Assembly (NCBI GenBank): GCA_964586235.1
Contig: CAZPIO010000001.1
Coordinates: 96,930 to 160,929 of the forward strand
Source: JAUCQB01 sp964586235
GTDB lineage: Bacteria; Planctomycetota; Phycisphaerae; UBA1845; PWPN01
Direction: 5' to 3'
Length of the DNA: 64,000 bases
Within the stretch, counting starts at the first letter, position 1. The number at the start of each line of letters is the position of its first letter. The notes under the pieces were generated by a model that saw only the letters and a program-made list of their open reading frames with translations, did no database searches and was not told the DNA's origin. Positions 59,085-64,000 of the stretch are shown here, piece after piece. The translations under genes and the position numbers were made by a program.

Positions 59085-62000
59085 TCAGGCCGCCGACACC
59101 TGCCGGGTGTGGTCCTGCCTTGCGTAGTTGATGAACAAGCCGACCAGGGCCGCCACCGACAGCGCCAGAATGATCACCGCCACGGACACGGCAACCCACT
59201 TGACCGGGATCATCCACGCCAGGCCGGCCAGGGTCAGCCCGCCGACCACCACCGTCACCACCCAGAGGATTCGCGGATGGTGCGTCAGCGGCGTGGCGAT
59301 CGCCAGCGTGCTGTACGTGCCGCTGAGCGACCCGATCAGCATCGCGAAGGCAAAGCCGTGAATGCCCTCGCCGCCGAACACGTACATCACGAACAGCGTG
59401 ATCAGCACGGTCAGCGTGGTGAGGATGGTCCGCGACAGCGTCTGGTTGAGCGAGTCGTTGATCAGCCTCGCCGAGACCGTCGCCAGCCGCCCGCGATTCT
59501 CGCGGATGCGGTCGAAGATGACGATCGTGTCGTTGATCGAGAAGCCGACGATTGTCAGCATCGCCGCGATGATGTTCAGGTCGATGCGGAAGTCGCGGAG
59601 CATCAGGGCTCTGCCGATCGGCGTGTCCCAGATGTAGTGCGCCAGGAAGAGGCCCGCCATGGCCACGGCCACGTCGTGATACAGGGCGATGATGCCCGCC
59701 AGACCGAAGGTCAGCGAGCCGAACCGCACCCAGAGGTAGGCCGCGATCGCCACCAGCGACAGCACGACCGCGATGACCGCCTTGATCGCCGCCTCCTTGG
59801 CGACCTGTGCGTCAAACTGCGTCACCCGCTGCAGTGACTGACTGGTCCGGAAGGCCTCCTTTGCCAGGTTGACCTCCTTTGCGGCAACGTCACCCAGCCA
59901 CGCGCTGTTATCCGCGCTGTCGATGTAGCTCAGAACCGGGTCCTTGACCATCACGGCCACGCGGGTGCAGGGGGTCTGTGCGGAAGCGGGGGCTCCGCCG
60001 CCCACGGCCGTCAGCCCGATGGCCTTGGCCTCGCGCGACCCGTATTCCTCAAACCCGGGCTGGAGCCGCAGTCGCCGGATCCGCTGTTCCACCTGCTCCG
60101 GCGTTTGGGCCGGGTTCAGGCCGTTAAAAACCATCACCAGGCCGCCGTGGAAATCAACCATGTCGGCGCCCGGCCTGACGTTCCGCTGGACCAGCGGAGC
60201 CTGCGAACTGTCGCCGATGATGTCCGACAGCACCACGGTCTCCCGGGTGGCCCCTTCGGGCGTCTTGACCTCCCGCTTGATCGGGTAGATCCCGTCGGGG
60301 GCCTCGGCGCTGGTCTCGAGCTGCGCGTCGACCGACGGGGTGACCTCGAGGATGTCGCCCATCGAGGCCAACAACGCTTCGGCCACGAGCGTCTTAGCGG
60401 GCTCGGTGGTGGTGATCTCGTATGCCTCCTGGCCCTCCGCGGCGCCCGTGAACTCGATGGTCTGTGCGCGGGCGGACCGCAGCGTTTCGGCGGCCCCGCG
60501 CGCATAGACCGCGGCCTGCTTGACCCTGGCCTGGACGGCGGCCAGGTCGAGCGGCGGCCGGGCTTCCTCGTCCTCCCTGGTCTTCATCGGGACCCGCACC
60601 TCGACGATGACGCCATTGCCGTCCTCCGCCTGCGTGATGCCGTTGCGGACGAGTTCGTCCTCCAGCGTCGGGGTGAGCAGAGCCTCCAACTGGGAATCGC
60701 TCAGTTTCTCACCGGTGGTCACCCGGAAACGATGCTCACCCGCTTCCGTCACGGTCACGCCTTCGATGATGTCTGCGGCGTGCTTCAGCCAGCCCACCGC
60801 CGTCGCGGGGGCCTTGTCGCCCGCGCCGTCCGAGACGAACGACAGGATCTTCTCGTCATTCATCTCCTTCTGCTTGTCGGCTTTCACTTCGAGCTGAACG
60901 CTCGTGCCGCCGATGAACTCGATATCCATGAAGTCCGAGGGATGGATCTGGAACATACCCAGCAGGCCGACGCAGATGAAAACCGCCGATCCGATCCAGA
61001 AGATCTTGTACTTGCTCATCCAGTCGATGTTCGGGGCGCTCATCAGCTTGAACATCGGCAGCGTATTCCTCGCCCGGCACCCGGACACGCCGTACAACCA
61101 CCTGAAGAGCCACATGGAGGCCAGCAGAGCCAGCGCGGTCCCGCCGAGCCAGCCCAGAAAGACGCCGCCTCCCCAGAAGCTCGAATCGCCCAGGTCCGAC
61201 CTGTGGAATAGATAGCCGCAGCCCATCAGCAGCCCGCCGGCCAGGGCCACGATCACCCCCCCAAGCCAGGCCCTGCGGGTCTCCTGGCTGTTCAGCGTGT
61301 TGGGCACCATGATGTGGAAGTACTGGCGGGTCACGAACAACGCCGTAAACATGCTCGTGGCCAGACCGATGCCCAGGGTCAGACCGAAACCCCTGATCTC
61401 CTCGCTGCCGATGACCGCCAGGATCGCCGCCGTGATGATCGTGGTCACGTTCGAGTCGAGAATCGCGCTGAAGGCCTTCTCGTACCCCAGCTTGGCGGCC
61501 ATCCTGACCGAGATGCCCCGCTGGAGTTCCTCGCGCATGCGCTCGTAGATCAGCACGTTGGCGTCCACCGCCATGCCCAGCGTCAACACCAGGCCGGCGA
61601 TACCGGGCAGGGTGAACGTCGCCTGGAGGAACGACATGATTCCCAGTGTGATAACCATGTTCAACAGCAGGGCGACGTCGGCGATAGCGCCGTTAAACAT
61701 GTAGTAGACGACCATGAACACGGCCACGCAGACGAAGGCCACGACGGATGCCTGGAAGCCCATCCGGCGGTTCGTCTCACCCAGCGACGGACCGACGCTG
61801 TTCTGCTGCAGCGGAACATCCTTGAGCTTGGCCGGCAGCGAACCCGCCTCGAGCGTCCGTACGATGTAATCCACGTGCTCGGGCGTGAATCGGCCGGTGA
61901 TCTGCCCGCTGTCATAGATCGTGTCGTTGATGTTCGCCGAGGAAATGGCCTCGTCGTCCAGGACGATGCACAGCGGCCGGTTGATGTTATTCCCGGTCAG

Positions 62001-63257
62001 TTCGCCGAACTTCTGCGGTCCGTTCCCGGCCAGGCGGAAGTCGATGGCCAGCCGACCGAGCCGGTCGTGCCCCTGGAAGGCCCCGGCCAGCGTCCAACCC
62101 GTGTTCCTGAGGAGGCCCATTTCCGGCGTCGCGTGCGAAAGCACATATTTGTTACCGGCGTATTCCTCGATGATGTAGTGGCCCGACGGCCAGTCCTTCG
62201 GGTCGTACTTGGAGATCTTGATCCACATGTACTTGTCGCCGGTCTGCACCCGGGGGCCGAATCGCTTGAGATTGGTGATGAACGGCTCGACTTCGAGCTG
62301 GAGCTCCGGAGCCTTTGCGTCGAGGATGCTGGGATTGCTCGCCGAACGCGTGGCCAGAATGCGGAACTCGAGCACGCCCGCGCCTCGCAGCAGACGCATC
62401 AGATCGGCGGGGTCGTCAAGCGCACCCTTGTACCGGGCCGAAACGTCGTACGCCTGGACCATCTCCTCAATCGGCTTGCGGAGGTCGGGGTGGCTGCTCT
62501 TGAGCTGCTCGATGCCTTCGATCCTTGTACGATTCTTCTTGCCCAGAGCCAGGAAGTCCTCGAGCACCCGGACATCGAGATTCGTGGTCAGCAGTTGGGC
62601 GATCAGCTCGTTGCGCTTCTTGAACGCGTTGTCGACGCGTTGCGGCAGGGGGAGGTTGGTGTCGTCCCACTTGAGCTCCGGAAGCGGGGGCGACGATTCG
62701 ACGGCCGCCGGGAGGGTGGCGGCCGGACGGGTCGCGGCGCCTTCCTTCTCGAAGCGCTGCGTCAACTCCCTGTATCTCTGGTCCGCCTGGACCAGATCGT
62801 CGAACATGGTACGCCTGGCCTTCACCATGCCGACCATCCGGCCGATCGCGGCATCCCGCTCGGTCGCCGGCAGGGACAACGCCTGCCGGGTCTCCGCCTC
62901 GGTGATGTAGGTCGCCGCTAACTGCGTCCGCTTCTCCTCGTAGTTCTGCCGGTTGAGCCGCTGGCTCTCGGGGGCCCGCGGGATCTGGATCTCCAGGCGG
63001 TTGCGACCGACCGGCCGCCACACCAGGTTGCGGTTGCCCTGCGGATCGATGCGGTTCTTCAGCACACCCATCACCCGCTCGGCAAGGTCAGGACGCTTGT
63101 CCGTGCTGTCGTCGATCTCAAACAGCAGGTTGTGGCCGCCGCCCAGGTCGATGCCCGGCTTGAGCTGCTCGCTCGTGAACGGGTACGTTTGCCACAGCGA
63201 CATACCCGCGATCAAAACGATCAATCCGACTTTTGACCAAAGGTTCTTTTCACCCAT
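59085..63257 (-). CDS. secDF: Fused SecD-SecF protein translocase accessory subunit
   Basis: SecDF uses the proton-motive force to pull exported proteins out of SecYEG. The single 1390-residue chain carries SecD first: the N-terminal helix with PGIDLGGGHNLLFEID, the P1 domain, NRIDPQGNRNLVWRPVGRN, and five membrane helices with LGMAVDANVLIYERMREEL (about residue 560). SecF follows: DFMDIEFIGGTSVQLEV, VGFSINDTIVIFDRIRENRG (about 1237) and FVMYVFGGEGIHGFAFAMLI. It is much longer than typical SecDF fusions (about 740-850). Charged helical insertions in the SecD periplasmic part (about 95-290) and a large SecF periplasmic domain (about 790-1120) account for the extra length. AAGGAAAG precedes the start. 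Confidence 0.95.
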   Translation of the reverse strand: MGEKNLWSKVGLIVLIAGMSLWQTYPFTSEQLKPGIDLGGGHNLLFEIDDSTDKRPDLAERVMGVLKNRIDPQGNRNLVWRPVGRNRLEIQIPRAPESQRLNRQNYEEKRTQLAATYITEAETRQALSLPATERDAAIGRMVGMVKARRTMFDDLVQADQRYRELTQRFEKEGAATRPAATLPAAVESSPPLPELKWDDTNLPLPQRVDNAFKKRNELIAQLLTTNLDVRVLEDFLALGKKNRTRIEGIEQLKSSHPDLRKPIEEMVQAYDVSARYKGALDDPADLMRLLRGAGVLEFRILATRSASNPSILDAKAPELQLEVEPFITNLKRFGPRVQTGDKYMWIKISKYDPKDWPSGHYIIEEYAGNKYVLSHATPEMGLLRNTGWTLAGAFQGHDRLGRLAIDFRLAGNGPQKFGELTGNNINRPLCIVLDDEAISSANINDTIYDSGQITGRFTPEHVDYIVRTLEAGSLPAKLKDVPLQQNSVGPSLGETNRRMGFQASVVAFVCVAVFMVVYYMFNGAIADVALLLNMVITLGIMSFLQATFTLPGIAGLVLTLGMAVDANVLIYERMREELQRGISVRMAAKLGYEKAFSAILDSNVTTIITAAILAVIGSEEIRGFGLTLGIGLATSMFTALFVTRQYFHIMVPNTLNSQETRRAWLGGVIVALAGGLLMGCGYLFHRSDLGDSSFWGGGVFLGWLGGTALALLASMWLFRWLYGVSGCRARNTLPMFKLMSAPNIDWMSKYKIFWIGSAVFICVGLLGMFQIHPSDFMDIEFIGGTSVQLEVKADKQKEMNDEKILSFVSDGAGDKAPATAVGWLKHAADIIEGVTVTEAGEHRFRVTTGEKLSDSQLEALLTPTLEDELVRNGITQAEDGNGVIVEVRVPMKTREDEEARPPLDLAAVQARVKQAAVYARGAAETLRSARAQTIEFTGAAEGQEAYEITTTEPAKTLVAEALLASMGDILEVTPSVDAQLETSAEAPDGIYPIKREVKTPEGATRETVVLSDIIGDSSQAPLVQRNVRPGADMVDFHGGLVMVFNGLNPAQTPEQVEQRIRRLRLQPGFEEYGSREAKAIGLTAVGGGAPASAQTPCTRVAVMVKDPVLSYIDSADNSAWLGDVAAKEVNLAKEAFRTSQSLQRVTQFDAQVAKEAAIKAVIAVVLSLVAIAAYLWVRFGSLTFGLAGIIALYHDVAVAMAGLFLAHYIWDTPIGRALMLRDFRIDLNIIAAMLTIVGFSINDTIVIFDRIRENRGRLATVSARLINDSLNQTLSRTILTTLTVLITLFVMYVFGGEGIHGFAFAMLIGSLSGTYSTLAIATPLTHHPRILWVVTVVVGGLTLAGLAWMIPVKWVAVSVAVIILALSVAALVGLFINYARQDHTRQVSAA

Positions 63258-63282
63258 GATGCTTTCCTTGAAATCTCTTTAG

Positions 63283-63300
63283 GCATCCACTTTGGGATGC
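63283..63300 (-). promoter_or_regulatory. Small hairpin in the secDF leader
   Basis: GCATCC and GGATGC (6-bp arms, 6-base loop), about 30 bases upstream of the secDF start. It could be a leader structure or the end of an upstream transcript; evidence is only the dyad. Confidence 0.3.
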
Positions 63301-63425
63301 ATTTGACAGGCGTTTATCCACCAGCGCTATGTTTCAGCAATGAGCCCGACAGTTGCTCGTCAGCGCCGAGTGACGACGATGTCGGGTGAACGCATTCCGA
63401 CTGTCAACAGTCGGCAAGACGGGAT

Positions 63426-63875
63426 TCAAGCGTCGATGGGCGGCGCGTGTGCGAAACGGCAGATGAGCCGGTGACGTTCGCCCGGGCGGCAGTCCGCCGG
63501 TGGCGCCAGTCGAAGGTGGGATACCGACAGGGGGGGCCGACATTCGGGGCGGGCCGTCAGGTCGGCCGAGGGCCGTTGCGGAACGACCACCGGCCGCTCC
63601 ACCAGCGGACGCTCGGAGACTCCGTGCCATACGTCGGCCTGCGGCGAGATCCGGATGACCTTCTCGTTGTCCTTCTCGGACTTGTCGGGCGTCGCCGGGT
63701 CATGGCGCGCCGATTCCGCCGCTTTCTCCTTGCGGGCCTCGCTCTCGACGGGCAGGATCCAGGCCCGAGCCGAGAGCGTGCCCGCCACAAGCGTCAGCAC
63801 CACCAGCGACCCGAGCCGCAGCCGAGGAAATCCGAAAATGAAACCTTCCGTATCCGCCATGGAACCCCGCATCAT
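63426..63875 (-). CDS. Small membrane-anchored hypothetical protein
   Basis: 149 residues (or 144 from the internal ATG at 63860). One hydrophobic N-terminal segment (LGSLVVLTLVAGTLSARAWI) acts as a signal or anchor. A charged linker (RKEKAAESARHDPATPDKSE) and a Pro/Arg-rich C-terminus with two Cys (RPECRPPLS, PADCRPGE) follow. No family is recognised and the ribosome-binding site is weak, so this is a tentative gene. It is 168 bases upstream of secDF on the same strand. Confidence 0.45.
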   Translation of the reverse strand: MMRGSMADTEGFIFGFPRLRLGSLVVLTLVAGTLSARAWILPVESEARKEKAAESARHDPATPDKSEKDNEKVIRISPQADVWHGVSERPLVERPVVVPQRPSADLTARPECRPPLSVSHLRLAPPADCRPGERHRLICRFAHAPPIDA

Positions 63876-63945
63876 AGCGTGCCCGGTGCCGGCTTATCAA
63901 CTCAGACAGACCGCCTCCCCGTGGCCGGGGGGCGCACCCCAACAA

Positions 63946-63988
63946 GGGTGGCATGGCCAAGCCCCGGCTTGCCGGGGCGCCGCCATGT
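63946..63988 (+). repeat. Dispersed nested-hairpin element, copy 5
   Basis: GGGTGGCATGGCCAAGCCCC, then GGCTTGCCGGGGCGCCGCC, then ATGTC. Inner stem CCCCGGC-TT-GCCGGGG is perfect and the outer arms CATGGC/GCCATG are intact. It lies upstream of the 63875 gene at the window end. Confidence 0.8.
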
Positions 63989-64000
63989 CTTCTGACAGGG

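Noticed and set aside
61314..62921. 535-codon open frame antisense to secDF
   Set aside because: It is a shadow of SecD coding sequence; composition is His/Asp/Arg-rich with no hydrophobic or catalytic motifs.
1..64000. tRNA, rRNA, riboswitch, integrase or transposase genes
   Set aside because: I looked for T-loop-like motifs, conserved rRNA stretches, and recombinase motifs and found none I could support.

Overview
The window is high-GC and densely coded, and I read it as a chromosomal segment of a Planctomycetota bacterium, probably close to Phycisphaerae. Support for this: short planctomycete-style membrane proteins ending in a zinc ribbon (37550-38059), a secreted multi-domain protein ending in a dockerin-like EF-hand tail (11448-14579), a very large fused SecDF (59085-63257), a eukaryote-like adenylosuccinate lyase, and stand-alone secreted 'RHS core' proteins. 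lpxD and lpxI imply a lipid A outer membrane. I see no rRNA, tRNA, CRISPR array, prophage or transposase.

Layout. 0-6 kb (minus strand): flavodoxin-fold reductase, ClC transporter, an orphan DnaJ-like zinc-finger protein, and a two-gene osmoprotectant-type ABC importer whose binding protein and permease are fused, divergent from a MarR regulator. 6-9 kb: methyltransferase, two small membrane proteins and the wreck of an NhaD-like antiporter. 8.8-11.1 kb: P-loop kinase and purB. 11.4-17 kb: secreted amidase with NBR1-Ig, Ig, golvesin-like and dockerin-like modules, a methyltransferase fragment, and a GH127-like glycosidase. 17-26 kb: a hypothetical protein, alaS, a Ser-rich TPR surface protein, HAD hydrolase, SpoIIE-type phosphatase and DUF192 lipoprotein. 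26-28 kb: an intact NhaD-like antiporter.

28-37.5 kb holds one long minus-strand set: pspA, a classical AAA ATPase, a Lys-rich small protein, a VWA lipoprotein, a substrate-binding protein fused to an OmpA peptidoglycan-binding domain, an ABC permease, an ABC ATPase, and a membrane coiled-coil protein. A near-consensus promoter lies in front of pspA. I regard this as the best candidate for an envelope-maintenance machine that spans the cell wall.

37.5-46 kb: zinc-ribbon membrane protein, a beta-helix fragment, two tandem ribbon-helix-helix-like genes, PDZ protein, APH-type kinase, lpxI, lpxD, polX and a BtpA-family gene. 46.1-51.3 kb is a tandemly duplicated cassette: transglutaminase-like/TPR protein, then a signal peptide joined directly to the last ~65 residues of an RHS core and a variable C-terminal domain, then small membrane or lipoproteins that could be immunity partners. 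The second cassette has lost exactly the transglutaminase catalytic block and its C-terminal domain carries HEVVH. 51.5-64 kb: Cys-rich lipoprotein, GTP-dependent pckG, heparinase II/III-like polysaccharide lyase, AAA ATPase, secDF and a small anchored protein.

Five copies of a ~44-bp nested-hairpin element sit between genes, all in the same orientation. One copy has replaced its inner stem with different but still perfectly paired bases. Four gene remnants (antiporter, methyltransferase, glycosidase-like, beta-helix) show ongoing decay. Assignments rest on reading motifs by eye; no database search was run.
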